In this document: positions 14,314 to 23,030 of the stretch, in pieces
Layout of the letters: each line of letters begins with the position of its first letter
Numbering within the stretch: position 1 is the first letter of the stretch
NCBI GenBank assembly: GCA_042408925.1
Contig: JBHOQO010000048.1
Span: 1 to 28,286, forward strand
Direction: 5' to 3'
Length of the DNA stretch: 28,286 nt
From: BPIH01 sp042408925
GTDB taxonomy: Bacteria; Chloroflexota; Limnocylindria; Limnocylindrales; CSP1-4
The notes under the pieces: generated by a model
What the model was told of the DNA's origin: nothing
Database searches by the model: none
Seen by the model: the letters and a program-made list of their open reading frames with translations, nothing else
Program-made: the position numbers and the translations under genes

Positions 14314-14556
14314 GTGGCGCTCCCCCTCCCCTCCGGCTCACCGGACGCGCTCCCCCAGACGCTGGCCCCCCAGCGGATCCGTCGCTGCACGTTCCGGCGG
14401 ATCAGCACCCTCGGCCGCTCGGGCGACGACCGGTACGTCGTGGAGTGCCTCTACCCGAACCGCCGCCGACCCCTCCCCTTGGGCGACCTCGAATCGGCGA
14501 CCCCGATCTGCAACGCCTGCACGGCCGCCCACATCTTCCGCCCCGACGAGGACTGA
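14314..14556 (+). CDS. Small four-cysteine (zinc-ribbon-like) protein, hypothetical
   Basis: The frame is open from 14092, but the first part looks non-coding. The convincing part is the C-terminal half: RCTFRRISTLGRSGDDRYVV, then ECLYPNR, PICNACTAAHIF and ending RPDED, with strongly GC third positions. The proposed start is GTG at 14314, five nt after GAGG, giving 80 aa; the start is uncertain. Four Cys arranged as C-x21-C-x22-C-x2-C could hold one zinc. No transmembrane segment. It is convergent with rnpB and divergent from the LysM gene. I do not recognise the family. Confidence 0.6.
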   Translation: MALPLPSGSPDALPQTLAPQRIRRCTFRRISTLGRSGDDRYVVECLYPNRRRPLPLGDLESATPICNACTAAHIFRPDED

Positions 14557-14585
14557 GCGCCGACCCCACCGGTTGCGACGGGCCA

Positions 14586-14607
14586 GCGTCGCCGAGCACG
14601 GCGACGC
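14586..14607. terminator. GC-rich hairpin between the four-Cys gene and rnpB
   Basis: A perfect 8-bp inverted repeat GCGTCGCC/GGCGACGC with a 6-nt loop lies just past the 3' end of rnpB and 29 bp after the stop of the plus-strand gene. It could act as a bidirectional terminator for the two converging transcripts. There is no T tract on either strand, so this is tentative. It shares two bases with the rnpB P1 helix. Confidence 0.4.
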
Positions 14608-14962
14608 CAGCGAGCGCGATCTGTAAGCCGAGTTCTGTACCGCGCCTGACGGCGCGGCGACGGTCATCCATCTGGGCCGCCGGTTACCCGACGGCTCGAG
14701 CGGCCGACCCGAGGGCTGGGCAGCGCTACCTCGATCCCCCGGCGCCGGAGCGCCGGGTTGCGCCCTCCTACTTGGCCTTGCTCCGGGTGGAGTTTGCCGC
14801 GTTTCACTCCGGCCGAAGCGACCGGCATCGTCACTGTGGCACTCGTCCTCGCCTCACGGCGGACGGGTGTTACCCGCCACCCTGCGCTGCGGAGCTCGGA
14901 CTTTCCTCACGCCCGGTCCCCGACGGAGAGCGGGCGCGCGACCGTCCGATCGCCTCGCTGGC
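14606..14962 (-). ncRNA. rnpB: RNase P RNA, bacterial type A
   Basis: The catalytic RNA that trims the 5' leader of tRNA precursors. On the minus strand the conserved 5' core GAGGAAAGTCCGAGCTCC lies at 14908-14891 and the 3' core ACAGAACTCGGCTTACAG at 14638-14621; these contain the two P4 strands. The ends form P1 by pairing GCCAGCGAG (14962-14954) with CTCGCTGGC (14614-14606). The GGTAA of L15, which pairs with the tRNA CCA end, is visible at 14688-14684, and the AGTGAAACGCGGCAAACTCC core also fits. Length about 357 nt. Ends are set by P1 and by the -10 box at 14970-14975, and may be off by a few bases. No protein gene is on this stretch; frames overlapping it are spurious. Confidence 0.95.
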
Positions 14963-14969
14963 AGCCTCG

Positions 14970-14975
14970 ATTCTA
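14970..14975 (-). promoter_or_regulatory. -10 box of rnpB
   Basis: TAGAAT on the minus strand, seven bases before the predicted 5' end of RNase P RNA, and identical to the -10 box of the mraZ promoter. No good -35 hexamer is visible at 16-18 bp. It sits only about 12 bp past the rnhA stop, so rnpB has its own promoter in a minimal gap. Confidence 0.6.
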
Positions 14976-14986
14976 GCCGCTCGCCC

Positions 14987-15490
14987 CTAATCGCTCGCGC
15001 GCGGGCGCTCCGGCGCCGGCCGCCGGACGACCGAGCCGGGCCCGCCCCGGGCGAGCCGATCGAGGGCCGCGTTCGCCAGCGCGTCGGCCGCCCGGTTCTC
15101 GGCCCGCGGCACGTGGCGGGCCGACCAGCGCTCGAACCCGGCGAGGGCGGCGCGGATCGCGCTCCAGAGCGGCAGAAGCTTCGGATCCCGGACCCGCCAG
15201 CGGCCGGCCAGCTGCTCGACGACGAGCTGGGAATCGAGGAGCAGATCGACCTCCCGGGCCCCGAGTTCCCGGGCCAGCTCGAGGCCCCGAAGGACGGCCG
15301 TGTACTCGGCGACGTTGTTCGTCGTCCGGCCGAGCGCCTCGGAGATCGTCGCCAGCGGCGCCGCGGCCGGGTCGGCCGCCTCGGGCGCCTCGGCGTCGAC
15401 GAGGACGACGCCGATCGCCCCGGGCCCCGGATTGCCGCGGGCGGCGCCGTCGGCCCGGAGGATGACCCGCCGGACGGCGGGCTCCCTCAC
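14987..15490 (-). CDS. rnhA: Ribonuclease HI family protein
   Basis: A cytoplasmic nuclease that cleaves the RNA strand of RNA-DNA hybrids, using two metal ions. The 167-aa protein has the four acidic active-site residues in family context: Asp14 in RADGAARGNPGPGAIG, Glu62 in NNVAEYTAVLRGLELA, Asp86 in LLLDSQLVVEQL and Asp136 in ENRAADALANAAL. This is the RVT_3-like bacterial subtype without the basic protrusion of E. coli RNase HI. An Ala/Pro-rich insertion (about 33-47) sits between the first two strands. The start is GTG at 15490-15488. It follows sdhB by 52 bp and may be transcribed with it. Confidence 0.9.
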   Translation of the reverse strand: MREPAVRRVILRADGAARGNPGPGAIGVVLVDAEAPEAADPAAAPLATISEALGRTTNNVAEYTAVLRGLELARELGAREVDLLLDSQLVVEQLAGRWRVRDPKLLPLWSAIRAALAGFERWSARHVPRAENRAADALANAALDRLARGGPGSVVRRPAPERPRASD

Positions 15491-15542
15491 CGCCGTCGCC
15501 CGAGCGGGCGCGGTCGCCGACGGCCCGCCGGCCGGCCGAACC

Positions 15543-16244
15543 TCACGTCCGGCGCTCGACGATCGCCCCGCTCACCTCGAGGATCGCCTGGGTGATTTTG
15601 ATCCCCCGCGGGCAGGCGTCGACGCAGTTGAAGATCGTCCGACAGTGCCAGACCCCGTCCCGCTCGGCGAGGATCTCCAGCCGCTCGTCGGCGGCCTCGT
15701 CCCGCGAGTCGAAGATGAAGCGATGGGCGTTCACGATCGCCGCCGGGCCGATGTACTCGGGCTGGGCCCAGAAGGACGGGCAAGACGAGGTGCAGGCGGC
15801 GCACAGGATGCACTTCGTCGTGTCGTCGAAGCGGGCCCGCTCGGCGGGCGACTGGCGTCGTTCCCGGGCGGGCGCCGGACCCTCGGCGACGAGGTACGGC
15901 ATGACCCGGCGGTACTTGGCGAAGAAGCCCTCCATGTCGACGACGAGGTCCTTGACGACGGGCAGCCCCGGCAGCGGGGCGACGGTGACCCGGCCGCGGC
16001 CGAGCTGGTCGAGGCGGGTCTTGCAGGCCAGGCGGTTCCGGCCGTTGATGAGCATGGCGTCGGATCCGCAGATCCCGTGGGCGCACGAGCGCCGGAACGT
16101 GAGGCTCCCGTCCTGCTCGTACTTCACGGTGTGCAGGAGATCGAGGACGCGATCGGTCGGTTCGGCCTCGACGTCGTAGCGCTCCCAGTGGGGGCGCTCG
16201 TCGTGCTCGGGGTCGTAGCGGAGGATTCGGAGATCGACCTGCAT
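15543..16244 (-). CDS. sdhB: Succinate dehydrogenase iron-sulfur subunit
   Basis: Carries electrons from the SdhA flavin to the membrane quinone site through three Fe-S clusters. The 233-aa protein has the [2Fe-2S] site Cys54, Cys59, Asp62, Cys74 (CAHGICGSD, with Asp in place of a third Cys as in E. coli SdhB). The [4Fe-4S] ligands are 145/148/151 (CILCAAC) plus Cys211, and the [3Fe-4S] ligands include Cys155, Cys201 and Cys207 by family pattern. The ATG at 16244-16242 has GAGGAG 10 nt upstream and lies 20 bp after the sdhA stop. Frames extending further upstream are antisense shadow of sdhA coding. Confidence 0.95.
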   Translation of the reverse strand: MQVDLRILRYDPEHDERPHWERYDVEAEPTDRVLDLLHTVKYEQDGSLTFRRSCAHGICGSDAMLINGRNRLACKTRLDQLGRGRVTVAPLPGLPVVKDLVVDMEGFFAKYRRVMPYLVAEGPAPARERRQSPAERARFDDTTKCILCAACTSSCPSFWAQPEYIGPAAIVNAHRFIFDSRDEAADERLEILAERDGVWHCRTIFNCVDACPRGIKITQAILEVSGAIVERRT

Positions 16245-16264
16245 CGAACGTTCGCTCCTCGGCG

Positions 16265-18019
<1,755 letters not shown>

Positions 18020-18028
18020 GGCGGCCTC

Positions 18029-18421
18029 CTAGCGGGTCCCCGGCAGGGGGAGCGTCATGACGACGATCGTGCCGAGGACGAAGAGGACGGCGCCGAGGAG
18101 GTAGAGGCCGGTGAGGACCGCGGTCCGCAGGCCGCCCTTCGCGTAGTCGAGGACGACGGTCCGGACGCCCATAAAGCTGTGGACGAGGACCATCTGGAGG
18201 AGGAGCCAGTCGAAGGCCCGCCAGAAGAGGCTGTTCCAGCGCTCGTTGATGATGAACTGGCTCGTCTGCTCGGCCGGATCGAAGAGGAAGTGGAGGATGC
18301 TGAAGTGGGCCAGGGCGAGGACGAAGAGGGCGAGCCCCGAGAGGCGCATCAGGTACCAGACGGCGAGCTCGAGGCCGCCGCTCTGCGGGCGGGGCCGGCC
18401 GGATCGCGTCCAGAGCGTCAT
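18029..18421 (-). CDS. sdhD: Succinate dehydrogenase membrane anchor subunit SdhD
   Basis: A hydrophobic anchor that helps bind heme b and quinone. The 130-aa protein has three predicted membrane helices (about 22-46, 68-90, 103-124). VLVHSFMGVRTVVLDYAK (79-95) places His81 and Asp92-Tyr93 as in the heme/quinone region of E. coli SdhD. The start is ATG at 18421-18419 with GAGG about 8 nt upstream, after a 10-bp gap from sdhC; an upstream in-frame extension is low-complexity Ser/Arg and overlaps sdhC. Confidence 0.88.
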   Translation of the reverse strand: MTLWTRSGRPRPQSGGLELAVWYLMRLSGLALFVLALAHFSILHFLFDPAEQTSQFIINERWNSLFWRAFDWLLLQMVLVHSFMGVRTVVLDYAKGGLRTAVLTGLYLLGAVLFVLGTIVVMTLPLPGTR

Positions 18422-18431
18422 GACGGCGACC

Positions 18432-18794
18432 TCACTGGACGAAGATCGGCCGGAGGATGATGAACGCCCCCGGCAACCCGACGGCCGCAAAAATCACCCA
18501 CGAGGCGTACCAGAGCTGGCGGTGGTAGCGGGTGAGCGCCGGCCAGAAGTCCATGAGGATGATCCGCAGCCCGTTGAGGGCGTGGTAGAGGAGCGCCGCG
18601 CCGAGGAGGACCTCGCCGACCCGACCGGGCGGGCTGGCATAGATGGCGAGGATCTCGTTGTACGCCTCCGGGTTCCCGCCGACGAGGTAGATGTCGACGA
18701 CGTGGAGGACGACGAAGAGCCAGATGGCGACCCCGGAGATCCGGTGGAACGCCCAGGCGAGCATCCCTTCGGTCCCCCGGTAACGGAGCAGCAT
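18432..18794 (-). CDS. sdhC: Succinate dehydrogenase cytochrome b556 subunit SdhC
   Basis: First gene of the sdh operon. The 120-aa three-helix membrane protein has the signature HRISGVAIWLFVVLHVVD (17-34), with Ser20 in the quinone region, and LLYHALNGLRIILMDFWP (68-85), where His71 is the likely heme b ligand by analogy with E. coli His84. The ATG at 18794-18792 is preceded by a near-perfect Shine-Dalgarno AAGGAGG 5 nt away. The four subunits give a complex anchored by two small proteins, as in E. coli (C-D-A-B order). Confidence 0.92.
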   Translation of the reverse strand: MLLRYRGTEGMLAWAFHRISGVAIWLFVVLHVVDIYLVGGNPEAYNEILAIYASPPGRVGEVLLGAALLYHALNGLRIILMDFWPALTRYHRQLWYASWVIFAAVGLPGAFIILRPIFVQ

Positions 18795-19297
18795 CGATCC
18801 TCCTTAGCCCGCTCGTGGCGGCCCGCTCATCTCCTGCTGCGGGGCCGCGTGGCCGGCCGCTCGATCCAGACTCGCTCGATCTCCCGGCCGGACCGTCGGA
18901 CGATGCTCGGGCACGCGATCCGCAGCCACCCTCGACCGCGGACCGGGATCACCCGGACCCCGCCCGCCGACCGGCGGCGACGCCGCGGACCTCGACGGCC
19001 CGTAGCGGGCCCCGAGGCGGCGGGGCGAATGGGGCGCTCCCATTCTATGCCGTCGAGCGCCGCGCCGGAGGCGGGGGTGGCAGGCCGGGCCGATCGCCGG
19101 GCCGCGCCCGCCCGCCCCGGCCGTCCCTGCTCGGGTACCATCGAAGGAACCGAGCGCAGCAGCGCCCGATCGATCGGCGGACGATCGTCCGGCGCCCCCG
19201 CCCCGCGCGTCGGCCGGGCACCCTCCGGGCGGCGCGGACCGGCGACCCGATCGCCCAGCCCTCCCGCAGGGCCACGAGAACGGGAGGTTCGACCTTC
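18795..19297. promoter_or_regulatory. 503-bp divergent control region between sdhC and sucC
   Basis: No credible gene lies here. It contains a 7-bp inverted repeat GAATGGG-N5-CCCATTC (19027-19045) overlapping a minus-strand TAGAAT (19047-19042) that matches the mraZ and rnpB -10 boxes. A candidate plus-strand -10 box TACCAT is at 19136-19141. Two directly abutting palindromes follow, CCGATCGATCGG (19166-19177) and CGGACGATCGTCCG (19178-19191). No good -35 hexamers were found, so promoter positions are tentative. The untranslated leaders of both operons would be 110 nt or longer. Confidence 0.5.
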
Positions 19298-20506
19298 GTG
19301 AAGATCCAGGAAGCCGATGCCAAGTCGCTCCTCGCCGCCCAGGGCCTCCCGGTCCCGCCCTGGCAGGTCGCCCGGGACCCGGCCGCCGCCCGCGCGGCGG
19401 CCGAGCGCTTTTTCGCCGCCGGCGCCGAGCGGGTCGTCGTCAAGGCCCAGGTCCTCGTCGGAGGGCGCGGCAAGGCCGGCGGCGTCCGGCTCGCCGCCGA
19501 TCCCGAGGAGGCCGAGGCCGTCGCCCGGGCGATCCTCGGCCTCACGATCAAGGGGATCCCGGTCCGCAAGGTCCTCGTCTCGCCGGGTGCCGACATCGTC
19601 GCCGAGTACTACCTCGCCGCCCTCGTCGATCGCTCGGCCCGCCGGATCCTCGTCATGGGCTCGGCGGAGGGCGGCGTCGAGATCGAGGAGGTCGCCGCTC
19701 GGAACCCGGCGGCGATCGTCCGGATCCACGCCGACCCCTACCTCGGGCTCCTCGACTGGCAGGCTCGGCGGGTCGCCTTCGCCCTCGGCCTCGGCGCCCA
19801 CCTCCGCGACGCGGTCGCCGTCGCCAAGGGCCTCGTCGCGACGATGCGGGCGAACGACGCCGACCTCGTCGAGGTCAACCCCCTCGCCCTCGTCCGCGAG
19901 CGGGGACCCGACGGCGCCACGACCGAGCGGCTCGTCTGCCTCGACGCGAAGATCACCCTCGACGATTCGGCGCTCCCCCGCCACCCCGAGCTCGAGGCGA
20001 TGCGCGACCTCGACGAGGAGGACCCGGTCGACCTCGAGGCGCGGCGCCACGACATCAGCTACATCCGCCTCGACGGCACGATCGGCTGCATGGTGAACGG
20101 GGCCGGCCTGGCGATGACGACGATGGACCTCGTGAAGCGGGCCGGCGGCGAGCCGGCGAACTTCCTCGACATCGGCGGCGGCGCCCGGGCCGACCGGGTC
20201 GCGGCGGCGATGCGACTGATCCTCGGCGACCCGAACGTTCGGGCGATCCTCGTCAACATCTTCGGCGGGATCACCCGGGGCGACGAGGTCGCCCGGGGGC
20301 TGCTCGAGGCCCGGGCCGCCCAGGAGCGGACGGTCCCGATGGTCGTCCGGATCGTCGGGACGAACGCCGAGGAGGCGCGCCGGATCCTCGAAGCGGCCGA
20401 CGTCGAGACGGCGACGAGCCTCGACGAGGCGGCCGCCAAGGCCGTCGCCGCGGCCGAGCGGAGCCCGGTCGGCGGCCGGGCGGGCAGCGCGGAGGTGGCC
20501 CGATGA
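19298..20506 (+). CDS. sucC: Succinyl-CoA synthetase (succinate--CoA ligase) beta subunit
   Basis: ATP-grasp subunit that, with SucD, converts succinyl-CoA and NDP to succinate and NTP in the TCA cycle. The start is GTG at 19298-19300, placed by GGGAGG 10 nt upstream and by the family N-terminus (VKIQEADAKSLLAAQGLPVP). Length is 402 aa, slightly above the usual 385-395. ATP-grasp features include VVKAQVLVGGRGKAGGV, LVEVNPLAL, LDAKITLDDSALPRHPEL and, in the CoA-ligase domain, GCMVNGAGLAMTTMD, NFLDIGGGA and NIFGGITRGDEVARG. The extra C-terminal residues are Ala/Gly-rich. The stop overlaps the sucD start (ATGA). Confidence 0.96.
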   Translation: MKIQEADAKSLLAAQGLPVPPWQVARDPAAARAAAERFFAAGAERVVVKAQVLVGGRGKAGGVRLAADPEEAEAVARAILGLTIKGIPVRKVLVSPGADIVAEYYLAALVDRSARRILVMGSAEGGVEIEEVAARNPAAIVRIHADPYLGLLDWQARRVAFALGLGAHLRDAVAVAKGLVATMRANDADLVEVNPLALVRERGPDGATTERLVCLDAKITLDDSALPRHPELEAMRDLDEEDPVDLEARRHDISYIRLDGTIGCMVNGAGLAMTTMDLVKRAGGEPANFLDIGGGARADRVAAAMRLILGDPNVRAILVNIFGGITRGDEVARGLLEARAAQERTVPMVVRIVGTNAEEARRILEAADVETATSLDEAAAKAVAAAERSPVGGRAGSAEVAR

Positions 20507-21387
20507 GCATCCTCGTCGGACGCGACACCCGACTCGTCGTCCAGGGGATCACCGGCCGCGAGGGCGAGTTCCACGCCCGGGCGATGCTCGAGTACGGGAC
20601 CCCGCTCGTCGCCGGGGTCACGCCCGGGAAGGGCGGCCGGCGGGCCGTCGACGATCGGGTCCCGGTCTTCGACACCGTCGCCGAGGCCGTCGAGGCGACC
20701 GGGGCGAACACCTCCTGCATCTTCGTTCCCGCCCCCGGCGCCCCCGACGCCATCCTCGAGGCCGTCGCCGCCGGGATTGGCACGATCTTCTGCATCACCG
20801 AGGGGATCCCGGCCCTCGACATGATCCCGGTCGTCGCGGCCGTCGAGGCGGCCGGCGCCCGGCTCATCGGCCCGAATTGCCCCGGTGCCACCTCGCCGGG
20901 GGCGGCGAAGGTCGGGATCATCCCCGGCTCGATCCACCGCCCCGGTCGGGTCGGCGTCGTCTCCCGTTCCGGGACCCTCACGTACGAGGCCGTCCAGGCG
21001 ATGACCGACGCCGGGATCGGCCAGAGCACGTGCGTCGGCATCGGCGGCGACCCGATCATCGGCTCGAGCTTCGTCGACATCCTGCGGCTCTTCGCCGCGG
21101 ACCCTGAGACCGAGGCGATCGTCCTCATCGGCGAGATCGGCGGCTCGGCCGAGGAGGACGCCGCGGCCTGGGCGGCCGAGCACCTTGCCGACCGGCCGAA
21201 GGTCGCCTTCGTCGCCGGGCGGACCGCCCCCGAGGGCCGCCGGATGGGCCACGCCGGGGCGATCATCTCGGGCGGCCGGGGAACGGCGGCCTCGAAGGTC
21301 GCCGCCCTCGAAGCGGCCGGATTCCAGGTCGCCGCCTCGCCCTCGGAGATCCCCGAGCTCCTCAAGGCGGCCGGGGTCCGCGGGTAG
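20503..21387 (+). CDS. sucD: Succinyl-CoA synthetase alpha subunit
   Basis: CoA-binding subunit carrying the phosphohistidine. The 294-aa protein shows VQGITGREGEFHARAM (13-28), PGKGG (41-45), GPNCPGATSPG (123-133), EIGGSAEEDAA (211-221) and the active-site GRRMGHAGAIISGG (245-258) with His250. It begins at ATG 20503 within the sucC stop region, so the two subunits are translationally coupled. Residues around the nucleotide gate were not used to decide between ATP and GTP. Confidence 0.97.
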   Translation: MSILVGRDTRLVVQGITGREGEFHARAMLEYGTPLVAGVTPGKGGRRAVDDRVPVFDTVAEAVEATGANTSCIFVPAPGAPDAILEAVAAGIGTIFCITEGIPALDMIPVVAAVEAAGARLIGPNCPGATSPGAAKVGIIPGSIHRPGRVGVVSRSGTLTYEAVQAMTDAGIGQSTCVGIGGDPIIGSSFVDILRLFAADPETEAIVLIGEIGGSAEEDAAAWAAEHLADRPKVAFVAGRTAPEGRRMGHAGAIISGGRGTAASKVAALEAAGFQVAASPSEIPELLKAAGVRG

Positions 21388-21415
21388 GGGGCGCCCGGGA
21401 ACGGCGAGCCGTCGG

Positions 21416-21916
21416 ATGGCGGGGCTCGGCGGCCTCGAGCTCGTCGCCGGAGATCCGCGCCAGCTCCTGCTCTGCCTTGCCGTCGGGGACGCGGAGGCCC
21501 TCGCCGACCCCGAGCGGGCCGACGCCTACCTGCCGCTCGGCGACCTCGACCCGGTCTGGCTCGACGCCCTGACCGCCGCCGTCCGCGATCACACCGGTCG
21601 GGGCCCGGCGAGCTTCCGGTCCGGGCTCCGCCGCCTGCCGGAGCGTCTCGCCGGCATGGTCGAGGCGGAGGTCCGGGTCGTCGACGGGGCGTGGCTCCGC
21701 AGTCTCGCCGAGCTCGACGACGAGGCGGTCGAGGCCGTCGCCCGCGGCTGGCTCGCCCGCGCCGCCGACCGCGAACCGTCGCCCGAGGAGGCCGCCCTCG
21801 CCGCCGAGCTCGCCGCCGCCGTCGTCCGCTTCGCCCGCCGGGCAGCGGCCGCCGATGCCGTCCTCTGCCTCTCGGCGTTCCCCCTCGAGCCGCTCGACGC
21901 CGGTCCGGGCGGCTGA
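21416..21916 (+). CDS. Hypothetical protein downstream of sucCD
   Basis: A 166-aa soluble, acidic, Ala/Leu-rich, mostly helical protein with no signal peptide or membrane segment. It starts at ATG 21416, 28 bp after sucD, with only a weak Shine-Dalgarno. Coding is supported by GC-rich third positions and by a protein-like composition (Trp, balanced charges), unlike the Arg/Gly/Pro-rich opposite-strand frame. Recognisable phrases include AWLRSLAELDDEAVEAVARGWLAR, which resembles small uncharacterised helical proteins. I do not know a function. It may be co-transcribed with sucCD. Confidence 0.65.
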   Translation: MAGLGGLELVAGDPRQLLLCLAVGDAEALADPERADAYLPLGDLDPVWLDALTAAVRDHTGRGPASFRSGLRRLPERLAGMVEAEVRVVDGAWLRSLAELDDEAVEAVARGWLARAADREPSPEEAALAAELAAAVVRFARRAAAADAVLCLSAFPLEPLDAGPGG

Positions 21917-21975
21917 GGCGCCCACCGCGCCACGCCGGCCGGGATCGTGGCGTATCCTGCCGACCACAGCCGAGA

Positions 21976-21994
21976 GCCGCGACCCCGTCGCGGC
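21976..21994 (+). other. Hairpin in the leader of the ABC receptor gene
   Basis: An inverted repeat GCCGCGA/TCGCGGC with a 5-nt loop lies about 36 bp before the receptor ATG. TATCCT at 21953-21958 is a candidate -10 box just upstream. The stem could influence expression or be chance in this GC-rich DNA. Confidence 0.3.
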
Positions 21995-22030
21995 CTCGAA
22001 CCATGAGGTCAGGTACCGGAGGAGGTGCTG

Positions 22031-23008
22031 ATGTACCGTCGCCTGTTCCGCTCGTCCGCCGTCATCCTCGGCGCGGCCCTCGTCGCCGCCGCCTGTACCG
22101 GGGGTGCGAGTCCCTCGCCGAGCTCGGCGCCCTCGGCGGCCGCCTCGCCGTCGAGCGCCCCGTCACCCTCGGCCGCGCCGAGCACGGAGCCCTCGCCGTC
22201 GCCATCGCCGAGCGTCGTCGCCACGGTCCCGGCCGACCAGCTCATCTTCCCCGGCAAGCTCGTCGTCTGCTCCGACATCCCCTACCCGCCCCAGGTCTTC
22301 TTCGACGAGCAGGGCAACCCGACGGGCGCCGACGTCGAGATCGCCCAGGAGCTGGCCACCCGACTCGGCCTCACCCTCCAGGTCGAGAACTCCGTCTTCG
22401 ACACGATCATCCCGGCCCTCGTCTCCGGGAAGTGCGACATCATCGTCTCCGAGCAGAACATTACCGCCGATCGCCTCAAGCAGGTGAACATGATCCCCTA
22501 CTACCAGGCCGGCCAGTCCTTCGTCGTGGCCAAGGGGAACCCGGCCGGGATCAAGACGACCGACGACCTCTGCGGCAAGTCGATCGCGGCCGAGACGGGG
22601 ACGACCGAGGTCGACTACCTGAACGGGACCGGCGACTACAAGGGCGACGGCCTCTCGAAGGCCTGCACCGACAAGGGCAAGGCCGCGATCAACGTCAAGG
22701 AGTTCCAGAAGGACAGCGACGCCCTCCTCGCCCTCCAGAGCGGCCAGGTCGACGCCTACTTCGCCGACTCGCCGGTCGCCGGCTACTACACCGTCCAGCA
22801 CCCCGACCAGTTCGAGCTCTCGCCGATCCCGCCGCTCGATCCGGCCCTCGAAGGGATCAGCGTCGTCAAGACGAAGACCGCCCTCCAGGACGCCGTGAAG
22901 GCGGCGCTCGTCTCGATGATGAACGACGGGACGTACCTCGAGATCCTGAAGAAGTACGGGATCGAGAGCGGCGCGATCACCGCGGACCAGGTCACGATCC
23001 GCTCCTGA
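22031..23008 (+). CDS. Polar amino acid ABC transporter, substrate-binding lipoprotein
   Basis: Extracytoplasmic receptor (SBP_bac_3 / type II periplasmic-binding fold) for an amino acid importer. The ATG at 22031 is chosen because GGAGGAGG lies 5 nt upstream; an in-frame GTG two codons earlier falls within that Shine-Dalgarno. The 325-aa protein begins with a lipoprotein signal ending LVAAAC, lipidated on Cys22, then a Ser/Pro/Ala linker (about 23-62). The mature domain has LVVCSDIPYPPQVFFDEQGN, GADVEIAQELATRLGL, FDTIIPALVSGKCDIIVSEQ, ITADRLKQVNMIPYY, and LCGKSIAAETGTTE. This is typical of polar or cationic amino acid receptors. Exact substrate cannot be read from the sequence. It heads a three-gene operon. 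Confidence 0.93.
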   Translation: MYRRLFRSSAVILGAALVAAACTGGASPSPSSAPSAAASPSSAPSPSAAPSTEPSPSPSPSVVATVPADQLIFPGKLVVCSDIPYPPQVFFDEQGNPTGADVEIAQELATRLGLTLQVENSVFDTIIPALVSGKCDIIVSEQNITADRLKQVNMIPYYQAGQSFVVAKGNPAGIKTTDDLCGKSIAAETGTTEVDYLNGTGDYKGDGLSKACTDKGKAAINVKEFQKDSDALLALQSGQVDAYFADSPVAGYYTVQHPDQFELSPIPPLDPALEGISVVKTKTALQDAVKAALVSMMNDGTYLEILKKYGIESGAITADQVTIRS

Positions 23009-23030
23009 CGCCGACCGAGCCCGCGAGGCG

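Noticed and set aside
14402..14671. Minus-strand frames at 14338-14667 and 14402-14671, and plus-strand frame 14445-14990
   Set aside because: They run through the RNase P RNA gene, whose conserved core explains the sequence; no protein motifs.
21362..21967. A 201-aa minus-strand frame opposite the hypothetical gene after sucD
   Set aside because: Gly/Glu/Arg-rich composition typical of antisense frames, while the plus-strand frame has a balanced protein-like composition.
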